Positions 11,165 to 22,430 of a stretch of DNA of 64,000 nucleotides are shown piece after piece (the stretch's first letter is position 1; each line of letters begins with the position of its first letter). The stretch is from Saccopteryx bilineata. Taxonomy: Eukaryota > Chordata > Mammalia > Chiroptera > Emballonuridae. The stretch is from positions 187,219,520 to 187,283,519 of the forward strand of contig NC_089491.1 in assembly GCF_036850765.1 (NCBI RefSeq), given 5' to 3'. Made by a program: the position numbers and the translations under genes. Under the pieces are notes generated by a model. It was not told the origin of the DNA and ran no database searches. It saw only the letters and a list, made by a program, of their open reading frames with translations.

Positions 11165-12143
11165 TCTTTTTCTTTTTATAAATTTTTATTAATTTTAATA
11201 GGGTGACATCAATAAATCAGGGTACATATATTCAAAGAAAACATGTCCAGGTTATTTTGTCATTCAATTATGTTGCATACCCATCACCCAAAGTCAGATT
11301 GTCCTCTGTCACCTTCTATCTAGTTTTCTTTGTGCCCCTCCCCTTCCCCCTCCCCCTGTCCCTCCTTCCCTCCCCCCGCCCCCCGTAACCACCACTCTCT
11401 TGTCCATGTCTCTTAGTCTAATTTTTATGTCCCACCAATGTATGGAATCCTGCAGTTCTTGTCTTTTTTCTGATTTACTTATTTCACTCCGTATAATGTT
11501 ATCAAGATCCCACCATTTTGTTGTAAGTGATCCGATGTCATCATTTCTTATGGCTGAATAGTATACCATGGTGTATATGTGCCACATCTTCTTTATCCAG
11601 TCTTCTATTTTTTTTTTTTTACAGTTATTAAAGCCTTTAAGCAAACTCTTGGCCAATACAGCAAGAATCCATAAAAGAGTAGTGTCCTTAACATGTTCAC
11701 CAAGTCCAAGTTGGCCCTAACACCATGCCACATCCCTGAAAAATGCAACCCAACCCCAGTTCAGTCTTTTAGGAGCTGTCACTAGGAGCAGGAGTCCAGG
11801 ACAAGTCCATCTCCAGGAAAAGTCCGATGGCACTGGAATTATTGTCACAATTCTATACTTTGCAGCTCACGTCCAAGTCCCAATGACCGCTGCTTCTAGC
11901 TGGTAATGATTCAGGTAGACTGGAAAAGCCATCTGCAGCATGTGTGGAAATGGAGCTTCTGTTCTCCTCTGCCAGTTTCGGTGTGGCTTCTTCAGTGTTC
12001 CTTGGTTGAAGAGTCCTCTTAGTTTAGTCCAACGTTGGTTTTTCCAGATGATAGTTCTTAAAATTATTCTATAATCCACCTTGGTTCTGGGAGGTGGATG
12101 TTGGTACGTCCGCCTACTCCAGCACCATCTTGTCTTCCCTCCT
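11165..12143 (-). mobile_element. Younger L1 with internal deletion: 5' UTR joined to 3' end
   Basis: On the minus strand the outer end (about 12143-11640) is an L1 5' UTR, starting with the reverse complement of CTCCAGCACCATCTTGTC. It runs directly into the end of ORF2 (11655-11440, motifs IYTMVYYSAIRNDD and SEISKSEKRQ) and then the 3' UTR with a G-rich tract and A-tail (to 11165). ORF1 and most of ORF2 are missing at the join near 11610-11640. The join carries a poly-T stretch. Exact edges are uncertain because the flanks are CT-rich. Confidence 0.8.
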
Positions 12144-12761
12144 TCTCTTTTTTTTGATGAGTCTGGCTAAATGTTTGTCAATCTTGTTTACCTTGGTAAA
12201 GAACCAACTGTTGGTTTCATTGATCTTTTATATTGTTTTTTAGCCTCTATTTTATTTATTTCTGCTCTGATATTTATTATTTCCTTTGTTCTACTTCCTC
12301 TGGGCTTTGTTATTCTTCTTCTAGTTCTTTTTAGATGCAGAGTTAAGTTGTTTATTTGAACTTTTTCTTGTTTCTTAAGGTATGCCTGTAGTGCTATGAA
12401 CTTCCCTCTCAGGATTTCTTTTGCTGTGTCCCATAAATTTTTAGTTGTTGTATGTTTATTTTCATTTGCTTCAAGTAAATTTTTTATTTCTTCCTTGATC
12501 TTGTTAACCCATGCTATTTAGCACCAAGTGTTTGAATGTTTTTCGGTTTTTCTATTGTAATTGATTTCTAGTTTCATGCCATTGTAATCTGAGAAGACGC
12601 TTGATATGATTTCATTCTTCTTAAATTTATTGACCTTATTTTGTGTCGTAATATGTGGTCTGTCCTAGAAAATGTACCATGAGCACTTGGAAAGAATGTA
12701 TAGTCTGCTACTTTGGGGTGAAAGGTTCTGAAGATATGTATTAAATCCAGTTGATCTAGAT

Positions 12762-12908
12762 CAGGGGTTCTCAACCTGTGGGTTGCGACCCCGGCGGGGG
12801 TCAAACGACCAAAACACAGGGGTCGCCTAAAGCCAACGGAAAGGCGACCCCTGTGTTTTGGTCGTTCGACCCCCGCCGGGGTCGCGACCCACAGGTTGAG
12901 AACTGCTG
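12762..12908. mobile_element. Near-perfect palindromic hAT miniature element
   Basis: Two arms of about 66 bp (12762-12827 and 12843-12908) are reverse complements with only a few mismatches, around a loop of about 15 bases. Ends: CAGGGGTTCTCAACCTGTGG and GGTTGAGAACTGCTG. The 8-bp duplication ATCTAGAT lies at 12754-12761 and 12909-12916. The arms are GC-rich against an AT-rich host L1. No coding capacity. Confidence 0.96.
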
Positions 12909-13166
12909 ATCTAGATTGTCATTTAAGGCAGCTGTGTCTTTGTTAATTTTCTGTCTGGAGGATCTATACATTGATGTTAGTGGGGTATTAAAATCCCCTA
13001 CTATTATAGTATTACTGTTGATCTCGCCCTTTGTATCTATCAAAATCTGCTTTATATATTTAGATGCTCCTATATATGGTGCATAAATTTTTACAATGGT
13101 TATATCCTCCTGTTGGATTGCTCCCTTTATTGTTATGTAGGACCTTCTTTATCCCTTACTATAGCC

Positions 13167-13543
13167 TTTTTTGGGGGGGAGGGGGTTGTTTTTTTTCCAA
13201 AATTAGAAGCAGGGAGGCAGTCAAACAGATTCCCACATGTGTCTGACCGGGATTCACCCAGCATGCTTACCAGGGGGTGATGCTCTGCCCATCTGGGTCG
13301 TTGCTCCATTGCAGCTGGAGCTGTTCTAGTGCCTGAGGGGGAGGCCATGGAGCCATCCTCAGCTCCCAGGCCAACTTTGCTTCCAATGGAGCCTTGGTTG
13401 TGGGAGGGGGAGAGAGAAAGAGGAGGGAGGGGGAATGGTAGAGAAGCAGATAAGCGCTTCTCCTGTGTGCCCTGACTGGGAATCGAACCCAGGACTTTCA
13501 CACGCCAGACTGACTTTCTACTGCTGAGCCAACTGGCCAGGGC
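13167..13543 (-). mobile_element. VES SINE, antisense
   Basis: The right edge gives the reverse complement of GGCCCTGGCCAGTTGGCTCA. The internal minus-strand sequence carries a B-box-like GGTTCGATTCCC and a GCTCCATTGG segment. It shares this layout with 40692, 42016 and 60021. A short CTATAG occurs on both sides. Boundaries to within about 10 bases. Confidence 0.85.
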
Positions 13544-13879
13544 CTATAGTCTTGTTTTAAAGTCTATTTTGTCAGATATAAGTATTACTACCTCAGCTTT
13601 TTTTTTTTTCATTTTCATTTCCAGTTGCATGAAATACTTTTTCCATTCATTCACTTTCAGTCTATGTGTATCTTTTGTTCTGAGGTGAGTCTCTTGTAGA
13701 CAACATATGTACGGGCCCTGTTTTCTTATCCATGCAGCTACTGTATGTCTCTTAATTGCAGCATTTAATCCATTTACATTTAAAGTTATTATTGACTTGT
13801 ACTTATTTATTGCCATTTTATTCTTTTAATATACAATCCTCTTTTTCTAGATTTTTCCCCCCCTTTGCTCTTTTTACAG

Positions 13880-14720
13880 CAGGCCCCTTAATATTTCTTG
13901 CAGTACTGGTTTGGTTATATTGAATTCCTTGAGGTTTTTTTTTTTTGTTTGGGAAGCTCTTTATTTCTCCTTCAGTTTTAAAGAGTAGCCTTGCTGGATA
14001 AAGAAGTCTTGGTTATAGGTTCTTATATCGCATCACTTTGAATATTTCTTGCCAATCCCTTCTGGCTTCAAGTGTTTCTGTGGAGAAGTTGGATGTTGTC
14101 CTTATGGGGGCTCCTCTGTAGGTAATTAACTGCTTTTCTCTTGCAGCTTTTAGTATTCTTTCTTTGTCTCTTAACTTTGGCATTTTAATTATGGTGTAGG
14201 CCTTCTTGGATTCCTCTTTAATGGGACTCTCTGTGCTTCTTGAACTTGTTTGACTTTTTCCTTCATCAATTTAGGGAAGTTTTAAGCTATAATTTTTTCA
14301 TATAGGTTCTCTCTCCTTTGTTCTTTCTCTTCTCCTTCAGGAATCCCTATGATGTGGATGTTGTTTCTCTTCATGTTGTCACAGAGCTCTCTTAGAGTTT
14401 CTTCTGTCTTTTTTAGCCTCTTTTCTTTTTGCTGCTCTGCTTCTGTGCTTTTGTTTATCTTGTCCTCTAAAATCGCTGATTCGAACCTCTGCTTCATTCA
14501 GCCTGCTATTGATTCCTTCTAGTGCAGTCTTTATTTCTGATATTGTATTTGTCATTTCTGACTGGTTCTTTTTTATTATTTCAAAGTCCTTTTTGATGCT
14601 TGCTATCTCTTTATTTAGGTGCTCCTTATGTTCATCCATTGTTGCCCTAAGATCCTTGAGCATCCTAAAAATCATTATTTTACACTCTGAATCTGGTAGT
14701 TTGGTTACTTCCACCTCATT
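13880..14720 (-). pseudogene. L1 ORF1 remnant (RNA-binding coiled-coil protein), broken
   Basis: Minus-strand frames at 14714-14379 and 14497-14282 carry a long charged heptad-like stretch (KEIASIKKDFEIIKKNQSEM) and then IIGIPEGEEKEQ, as in L1 ORF1p between the coiled coil and the RRM. A frameshift near 14450 separates the two parts. The 3' third is degraded near 14200-13850. Confidence 0.8.
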
Positions 14721-14754
14721 CAGTTCTTTTTCTGGGGATTTCTTTTGTTCTTTT

Positions 14755-14936
14755 TTTAAATTTTTTTATTTTATTTTTTTATTTTGAGAGGAGAGAGAGA
14801 GAGAGAGAAGGGGGGGAGGAGCTGGAAGCATCAACTCCCATATGTTCCTTGACCAGGCAAGCCCAGGGTTTCAAACCGGCAACCTCAGCATTTCCAGGTT
14901 GATGCTTTATCCACTGTGCCACCACAGGTCAAGCTC
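14755..14936 (-). mobile_element. tRNA-derived bat SINE, antisense
   Basis: T-rich start, (GA)n, GGGGGGAGGAGCTGGAAGC, and the head ending CCACCACAGGTCAAGC. It lies near the 5' UTR-ORF1 border of the host L1. Confidence 0.88.
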
Positions 14937-14939
14937 TTT

Positions 14940-17533
14940 TTGATTCTTTTGGGTTGCAATTTTCTGTCTGCCCATTTTGTCTGTGCATTAGGTAGCGCTG
15001 TCTGAAATTTTTGTGGTGTCTTTATGAAGAAGATAGGTTCAGTGGTACCTCTAGGCCACCTGTTTTCCTCGTATTTGAATGTTAAATGCAGTTGGTTCTT
15101 TCATGGATACAGTTATCTCTTAAGGCTGGCTGGCTCTAAGGGTCAACCTTGATCATGTGTGTTACACACTGTGCAATGTCTGTCCTGTCGGGCATAATTA
15201 TTTTCCACAGTGTCTGGTGCCTGTGAAACTCCACCTTTGGGTGTGCTGCTTGTGTAAGTAGCTGAGTCTAGGGTTGGTCCTGTCTGCCAAACACTACCAG
15301 TTGTGTTGGCTCTAGATCTTCTTGTGTTGGTGTCAGCTGTTGTTTGTGACCTGCTGTGGGCTACCTGTTAGCATCTACTGTACTTTTCCCTGTTTGTACC
15401 TCTGTTTTTTGTGTCTGTGTACTGTGGGAGGGGCCAGCCTTTGTATAAGGATCATCTTCCTCCTGCTTAGAGATGACAGCAGCTCCCTATAAGCCTCAAG
15501 GTCTGTGATATTTGTCTCCACTTTTCAGCTGCTCCTCCTCCTCTTTCAGCTGCCTGGTCTTCCCTCAGAGTCTTCTGTATTAAGACTAGTGTGGGCTCAG
15601 ACAAGCCTTACCAAACCGACCCCTCTACAGTTTGCACTCTTGGTGGGTTAGGGTAGCTGAGGTTGTGAATACGTTAGTGGCACCCCCAACTTCAGGAGTC
15701 TCTCAGTCAGGAGCTCAGTACAGGGAATGTGGCCACTACTCCAGAGCTTAATCTCTCAGCCACTGATGGATACTGAAATTTTATTTCTCCCCAACAAGGT
15801 GAGCAGCAGGTTCAGACCAAGTGTGGCTGACAATCCCCTCCACAGAAGTTCTTATAGCTGGTGAGACCCTGGTCTCAGGGAGGAATACTGAGAGAGTTGT
15901 CTCCTGGGGCTGACTGTGCCCCCCTCCCCCCAAAAGTGGCTAAGCCCCTGTACCAGATCCAACAATAGACTCACAGGGACCCTCACGTTAAATGTCCATG
16001 CTCCAAGCCTCTCTCCCTTCCCCCTGTGGAATCTAGCCCAGCAGGGTAGCATATCTAGCATCCAGGCTGGCTGACTGAAGCTCCACCCTCTCCAATGCAC
16101 ATGAGCTACTGTGCTGGTGCTGATCACAGAGAGTGGAATTTGCCTCAGCTGGGCCAGATGTGAGGAGTCCTTCCTTTGAATACCACTCTAGCAAGAGTTG
16201 TTAGGTCCTGAACCAGTGCTTTCTGCAGCTGGCCCCTGGATGTGCCAGCCCTGTGCCTCCCTAGCAGGAACCCAGCACCAACCAGTGGGAGACACTGCTC
16301 GTGACTGGCCCTAATCAACCTTCTTGGAGCTACAAGAAATCCAGAGTTTGTGGCTGCTTCTGCTGGGCCCAGGTATACATGGAAATATCAAGCTGCACTC
16401 CTAGGCTGGCTTTTACTCACACTGGGCCTGGGGCAATGTCTGCTTAAAAGGCCAAGTTTCCCTGAGTCCAGTCTCCTCCATCCTCTGTCTGCTGGCTGCT
16501 TGTTGGGCTCAGCTGCTGAAAAAACCTGTGCTAGATTCTAGGGCCTGCAGCAATTCAGGGATTAGAAGGGTAGTGGGTGTGGCTCCGCCCCTCAGCCCCA
16601 AGTATCACTTTGTCTAGAGTTTTTTCACAGACCTCAGTAGGCTGTGGCCCCAGGAGTCTGGTGAGTGTGGCCTCTGAGACCCAGAGGTGTGATCTGCTCA
16701 CTCTCCAGACAGTTTCTACTGAGTCTCCCATGAGGTGGAAGTACCAGTCCTAGAGTCGGAAGCGTATGGGGCAACACTCTGATCTCAGCACCAGAAATCT
16801 GAGCCACTGACCCACCTCCTGCTTTCTGGCCTTTCAGAATGACCAGTCACCATGACTGGGGTAGGAGAGACTCCCAAGGGCAAGCAGCTGCTTTTCCCCA
16901 GGCTGATACCATACAAATGGGATGCTTTGCCCAAGAAAGATGGAGACTGCAGTACTGGCAAATGACTCAGCACAGGGGTTCTGGTGGCTCTCCCCAACAG
17001 TGTCTCTAAATGGGCCTTCAGCCTTAAACTTTCCTCATGCTACTCCAGTCCTCTCAGCTCTCCATCCACCTGAGCCTCGGGTAAGTGATTGTGAACGAGA
17101 TTTTCTGCACAGGACCTTTAAGACAGAGCCTGCATCTCCAAAAGCACAATCTCTTTTTTAAAGACAGAAACCCGGGTCTTTTCACCACCAAATGCTGTCT
17201 GGGCACCTCTTCTAGGCTCGGGGGCTCTAGGCTGGGTCTCTGGGTCTGGGGCTGAGCACCCACACCTCTCAGGATGACCCACCCCACAGTGATAGTCCCT
17301 TCAGACCCTCAGCTGCCCATCGCTTTTGGGAGTGGGGCAGCCCTTTCTGCATCTCTGCCCTTCCTACCAGTCTCAGTGTGGCTTCTTCTGTGATCCTTGG
17401 TTATAGAGTCTTCTTACTATAGTCCAATGTTGGTTTTTCAAGATGATTGTTCTTAAATTAAGTTGTAATCCAATTTGGTCCTGGGAGATGGCAGATGGAA
17501 TGTCCGCCTACTTCATCACCATCTTGGACTCTC
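14940..17533 (-). repeat. L1 5' UTR, antisense, long form
   Basis: About 2.6 kb of relatively GC-rich sequence, ending at 17533 with the reverse complement of AAGATGGTGATGAAGTAGGC. The minus-strand promoter of this L1 would lie at its outer end. Small frames inside it (for example 16350-16541) have no recognisable product. Confidence 0.8.
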
Positions 17534-17562
17534 TCCATTATGATCCTATAATTAAAGCTGTA

Positions 17563-17757
17563 TGTCTTTTTTTTTTTTTTAAGATTTTACTTACTGATTT
17601 TAGAGAGAGGAGAGAGAGAAAGGGAGGGAGGAGCAGGAAGCATCAACTCATAGTGGTTGCTTCTCATATGTGCCTTGACTGGGCAAGCCTGGGGTTTTGG
17701 ACAGGCGACCTTAGCATTTCAGGTCAACACTTTATTCACTGCATCATCACAGGTCAG
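17563..17757 (-). mobile_element. tRNA-derived bat SINE, antisense, diverged
   Basis: Poly-T, GAGAGAGGAGAGAGAG, GGAGCAGGAAGCATCAACTC and a head ending CATCATCACAGGTCAG. Slightly more diverged than the other copies. Confidence 0.87.
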
Positions 17758-18021
17758 TATAAAGCTGGAAGTGTTTTTAAATAGAATTCAGATTAGAGTA
17801 TGGTAAATTATATTCATATAATTAATTTAAAGTTATTAAACTTATAGGTCTTCATTTTATTGAATTACATGTAACATATGACCATTTTGGAATAATCATG
17901 TCTAAGTCTAGGGATGTCTGAAATGGACGGGTGCTGTAGCTTCAATTGGAATATTCTTTGTGAGCTGTTGGTTGGTGATTATATACATGAATAGTTACTT
18001 AAATATATATTTTTTAATATA
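17758..18021. other. AT-rich intron or upstream DNA
   Basis: No repeat terminus, exon or RNA gene recognised. Confidence 0.5.
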
Positions 18022-18348
18022 GCCTGACCGATGTTGGCACAGTGGATAAGCATTGACCCTGAACACTGAGATCTCTGGGTTCAAGGCCCCACTTGAGTAC
18101 AGTCTCTTAGCTTGAGCAGGCGATTTCTGGCTTGAGTTGGGGATTGTCCATGTGATCGCAAAGGTCGCCAGCTTGAGCCTAAAGGTCACTGGCATGAAAT
18201 GCCCAAGGTTGCTGGCTTGAGCCCAAAAGGGGACACTGGCTTGACTTGACCCCCTCTGATTCCTGGTCAAGGCATGTATGAAAATCAATCAATGCACAAG
18301 AAACCGTGAAAGCAACTATGAGTTGATGCTTCTCTGTCTTCAATTTTT
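18022..18348 (+). mobile_element. Long-form bat SINE, sense, old copy
   Basis: Begins GCCTGACCGATGTTGGCACA and has several GGCTTGAGCC-like units, then GGTCAAGGCATGTATG and GAGTTGATGCTTCTCTGTC before a T- and A-rich end. The mismatch load suggests an older insertion than the perfect-duplication copies. Confidence 0.85.
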
Positions 18349-19395
18349 TTTTAATTAAAGGAAAGTGCATAAAGTATGAGGGTAATGTCTGATGAATGAT
18401 GATCATCCAATCATTAGTGTACTGGGAAATGTTTAAAAACTTTTTCTGGGAAAAAAGTTGTGTGGGTATAAGCAACACAAATGCATCTTCATACACAAGT
18501 TTATTATAAATTTAATGGATACAAAGGATGTGTAGCGTGTAATTTACAAATAATAAAATATACAATACTCTTTATTGTAAATTTTATAGAGTCAGTCATT
18601 CTCACAGAATGCCTTTGCTCTCGATTCTTGTATCTGTAGCCAACCTGTGGCTACAATAGGCAGATAGATGAATAGAAATGTAGTTTTGACTGAATGTTAT
18701 TGATAATTTGTTTTTGTTAATGAGTAAAATAAAAATGAAACAACAGAAACATGTTGGAACTTGACTCATATATCAGTCACTTCAACAGTTTTAATGAATC
18801 AGATAATTTTCAAATACTGGAAAAATATTTCCTTATTTATTTTGTGCTATTCAAATGTAACAACTAAACAAATGACACACTAAGTTTCATCTACACTGTT
18901 AACATTTTTCTTATTACTTTCTTAAATCTAGAGAGTTAATAAACTATAGATCAAGCCTTAATTTATAGCATTTGCTCATTTCTACAGTATAAATACTTAT
19001 ACTGTGATGCATTTGTGGTTACCCACATGTTTCACTGAACTTACAGTAGCCTGCCACTCTATAGTGTTTCTACCATTATGATGCAATAGACCAAAGTAAC
19101 CTCACATGCATAGGTAATAGTTAACTAATGAGAAGTGAAGAGATTTGAGTATTTATTACCTAAATTTTTAATAGTCTAAGTTTGTGTAATTTAATTTTTA
19201 TTAATAGCTATGTTTCACAGCTGGCTCACAAAATTCCTGAATACTTAATAATCGGCTCTTACAAATCAGTAAGAGACAACTTGAGCATACCAGAGTATGC
19301 TGCTGTCTAATCCATGTAACTATCAGTCAGGGGTCAAGGACAGAGCGCTTAGCTTCTCAGATGCCATAGTCATGATCCCTCCTGATCCCTGCCAC
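18349..19395. other. Unique AT-rich intron or upstream DNA
   Basis: I searched both strands for the missing N-terminal KATNAL1 exons and for conserved elements and recognise none. Confidence 0.45.
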
Positions 19396-19960
19396 TTCCT
19401 TCCCCAAAGTAAACACTCTTCTACTTCCTTCCCAAAGGTAACTTTTGTTCTGATTTCTGATACCATAAATTAGTTGTGCCTGTTTTGAATCTTTTTGTAC
19501 AGTATTTTTTTTTGTCTGGCATTTTTGTGCAATATATGTTGAAGAGATTAATCCATGCTGTTGTATATATCTGAAGTTTATTTTCATTAATATACAGTAT
19601 TATGCCACTGTTAATGGATATTTGAATTGCTTTTAGTTTGGAACTATTATTAGTAATGTTGCTTTGGATAGTTTTATACTTCTTTGGTGAATATGTGCAA
19701 GCATTTCTAGTGAGCATATACCTAGGAGTGGATAGATGGCTCATAGGATATGTATATGCTAAACTTTGGTAGAAAACACCAAATAGTTTTGCAAAGTCAT
19801 TATACAAATTTCCACTCCTACCTGCAGAGTATGAAACTTCTAGTTGCTCTACATCCTCATCAACACTTGATATTGTCTGTCTCTAGTGGGTGTAATCATA
19901 TCTCATTGTGATCTTACCAGCATATTAACTGTTACTGTGTATTTACCTGAGCACTTAAGA
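19396..19960 (-). repeat. Ancient L1M fragment, antisense
   Basis: The order of phrases follows the antisense 3' half of old mammalian L1: TTCATTAATATACAGTATTATGCC, then GCATATACCTAGGAGTGGA, TTTGCAAAGTCATTATACAAATTTCC, and TCTCTAGTGGGTGTAATCATATCTC. Heavily diverged. Confidence 0.7.
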
Positions 19961-20124
19961 GATTGAAGTTTGTTTCATATAATTACTGGCCATTTATATT
20001 ATCAGTGACTCATTTTTAAGAAATACCTTGTTCTGTTTTTTGAATATTAAATCACTCCAGAAATTCTTTCTATGATGGCAATTAATTTATAGTGTTTTTG
20101 CTTTTACTTTTTTTTTTTTTTTTT

Positions 20125-20320
20125 GCCTTACCTGCATTAGATTATTGTAGTAGTTACTTGCTGTTCTGTTCCTAATTGTTTTACTTATTTATGTATTGTG
20201 TTCCCTAACATGAGTGTGTGCCTCATGAGGGCAGGGATTTTTGTCTGTCTGGTTCATAGTTACTCCCCAGTACTTGGAGTAGTGCCTGGCACATAATATG
20301 TATTCATTAATATTCTTGAA
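20125..20320 (+). repeat. L2 LINE 3' end relic
   Basis: Contains CTCATGAGGGCAGGGATTTTTG, CCCCAGTACTTGGAGTAGTG and CCTGGCACATAATATGTATTC, the usual L2 3'-end series. A poly-T run at 20109-20124 precedes it. Confidence 0.7.
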
Positions 20321-20534
20321 AAGAGACATATCGATAAGTATGCAGAATGCTATGGATTCATCATTTCAGTGTAAATGTATTTTGTGTTAACACCAGTGCA
20401 GGGTACAATACTGAAATTAGAAAGCACCATTTTGCATTTATCAACCTACTTTTCTTTGAAAAATAATAAAGTCTTAGATGAGTTGTTCTTACATTGTGAG
20501 GGATGTAACTGACTGTGCATCAGGGTATCATTGT

Positions 20535-20745
20535 GTACCAGGTGGTTGAAAGCACTAATTCTAGAGCCAGACTGCCTAGGATCTAGCTAGTATCCTGGAG
20601 CAATTTACATAACCTCTCTGCACCTTAGTTTTCTCAGCTATGAGATGAAAGTAATAAGAGTACCTCATAGGACCTTTAAGATGGTCATAGTCAGGTGCTG
20701 AGAACAGAGCCTGGCACAGAGTAGCAATGCACAAGTGTAGTTATA
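20535..20745 (+). repeat. MIR SINE relic, sense
   Basis: Reads in MIR order: TGAAAGCACTAATTCTAGAGCC, AGACTGCCTAGGATC, CATAACCTCTCTGCACCTTAG, GTACCTCATAGGACC, and GAGCCTGGCACAGAGTAGC. Confidence 0.85.
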
Positions 20746-22055
20746 AGTGTATAAGGTAACAGGAAAGTGGGGCACTAACACAGACAGAATACAGACTACA
20801 GATTACTTAAAAAAGACAGAGAAATGATGAAATTTTCACGAAATTTTACTTATGCTTTAGGCTACTGAATTCAGGAAACAGATGAACAAGTGGGCAAGTG
20901 GAGGCAGTGGCTTTATAGAAAGACCCAAAGGTCAGCAATAATTAAGGCTATTTGTCCCTATTAAGTTAGCCTGAAATTCAGATGGTGGGTAGCTCACTAC
21001 CTAACAAGAGAGATGACTCTTTTGTTGGACAGAACTCATTGTTAGAAAATGATTTCTTTTGTTGAGCTGACATTTACCTCTTCTGTGATTTTATATAAGT
21101 CCTGGTTTCTTCCTTTGGAGGAATATAGAATAAATAGAGGTAAATAGGTTAGTTGGTTGTGTTGCTTCCTTAGCATTTTCTTCTTCAGCTTAATGTCTAT
21201 GGTCCTTCAGCATGTGACATTGCTTTGAACCTTTGTCATCCTTTATCCTTCTCTGGGTATAATACACTTGTCAATATTTCTCTTGAAATGTAAGAGCACT
21301 GATTGGCCATGTTTTATTCATCTGCCAACGGTAAAAGTCACAATAAAATGCAAAAGCCATTCACATTGTAGGCTAGCTTGTCATTAATTGACTCTATAAT
21401 ATTGGGTCAGTCACAGACTTTAGTGTCATTTCCTCAAATAGAATAATTAAAATACTAGTAGATCATTAACAAACCTTTCTTGATATGGGTAATTTAGATA
21501 TTAATATAAAGAAGCTAAAATATTTTGCTTTAACAAGAAAAAGGTACACCAGCCTTCATGCTAAATATCAAATTCTTGGCAATGTTGACCTTAGTGTCAA
21601 TTAATGTAAAAATCAAAGTAGGTAAGTACTATTAGTATAAACTGTACAGTTAATATATTGGGTGAGGTTAGCTTTATTGCCTGAAAAATGTTTCTTTTAG
21701 GTGTTGCCATCACTTCAGCTGGCTAACTGCCACCTTGGTACTTGTGTTTGAAACCCTCTTCCAGTTTATCTAAGTATTTGTTATGAAGGATAATTGTCAC
21801 CCATTTTTTTTTCCAATGTAAGCAAATTAATTATTTTTAGTTTTGCTAAATTTGTTTTTATTTCTTTTTTTAATATTGCCATTTTGATTTGAAAAAGTCC
21901 CTTGAACCTTCTTTGGAGTTAATTTGTATTCTCATGTCATCTCTACTGCTGAGGAACTTTGGGTTCTCGGGCTGGTCAGTTGACTGGCCTGATTCCTGCG
22001 TTTCCTCTGTGGGTGGAGAGGCCTGGCTTTAGTACAGCAGCAGGCTTTTACTTCT
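20746..22055. other. Unique non-coding DNA
   Basis: AT-rich sequence with no exon, transposon terminus or RNA gene recognised. It is likely intron of KATNAL1 if the preceding exon lies further upstream. Confidence 0.45.
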
Positions 22056-22430
22056 TTGCTCTGCTTTTCAGTCTACCCATATTTCCACATAGCAGCCAGA
22101 GGGTCATGTGAAAATGTAAAGCAGATCCTGTCATTCCCCTGCTTGTCACGTTTCAAAAGTTGGCCCATGCACTCAGACTAACTGTACAGCCCTTCCCATG
22201 GCCTGCAGGGCCCAGGTGAGCTTGCCTCTGCCCATCTTTCCAACCTATTCCTTTTAGTCACACTGACCACTCAGTGTTTTCATTACACTTCACAGTTTAT
22301 AATTCTGAGTAATTTGGGTTTATTTACTTGTTACTTGTTTCCCCCACTAGACAGGCACTTGATGAGGGCAGATAAGGTATTTACGTTCACTGATTTAAAA
22401 CTTAATGTTCAATAAAATGTGCCAGGCAGA
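22056..22430 (+). repeat. L2 LINE relic, sense
   Basis: Phrases include CAGCCAGAGGGTCATGTG, TCCTGTCATTCCCCTGCTTG, GGCCTGCAGGGCCCAGGTG, GCACTTGATGAGGGCAGATAA and TGTTCAATAAAATG in the order typical of L2 3' ends. Confidence 0.75.

Larger units (their letters stand above)
7290..13816 (-). pseudogene. L1 ORF2 remnant (endonuclease and reverse transcriptase), broken
   Basis: The start is at 13816 on the minus strand, with an APE-type endonuclease opening (motifs ITLNVNGLNAAIKRH and CCLQETHL). Reverse-transcriptase pieces follow near 9540-9200 ([12 protein letters not shown]) and 9170-9040 (SGTRQRYPLSPLLFN). A C-terminal piece near 7595-7263 reads WKQPKCPLVDEW, TMEYDGAMKKKEI. The coding frame is split by five insertions and many frameshifts, so no active enzyme can be made. 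Confidence 0.88.
7008..17533 (-). mobile_element. Near-full-length L1 retrotransposon, antisense, with nested insertions
   Basis: Bounded by the exact 12-bp duplication TCCATTATGATC (6996-7007 and 17534-17545). On the minus strand the order is: 5' UTR (17533 to about 14940), ORF1 remnant (about 14720-13880), ORF2 remnant (13816 to about 7290), 3' UTR and A-rich tail (to 7008). Six later insertions interrupt it: 9421-10244 (with its own nested hAT), 10340-10728, about 11165-12143, 12762-12908, about 13167-13543 and about 14755-14936. Without them and their duplicated targets it is about 7.5 kb, which fits a full-length L1 with a long 5' UTR. Frameshifts and stops show that it is dead. Confidence 0.93.

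Noticed and set aside
14509..14787. Hydrophobic plus-strand frame rich in F, I and S
   Set aside because: It is the antisense of the L1 ORF1 coiled coil, which gives such composition.
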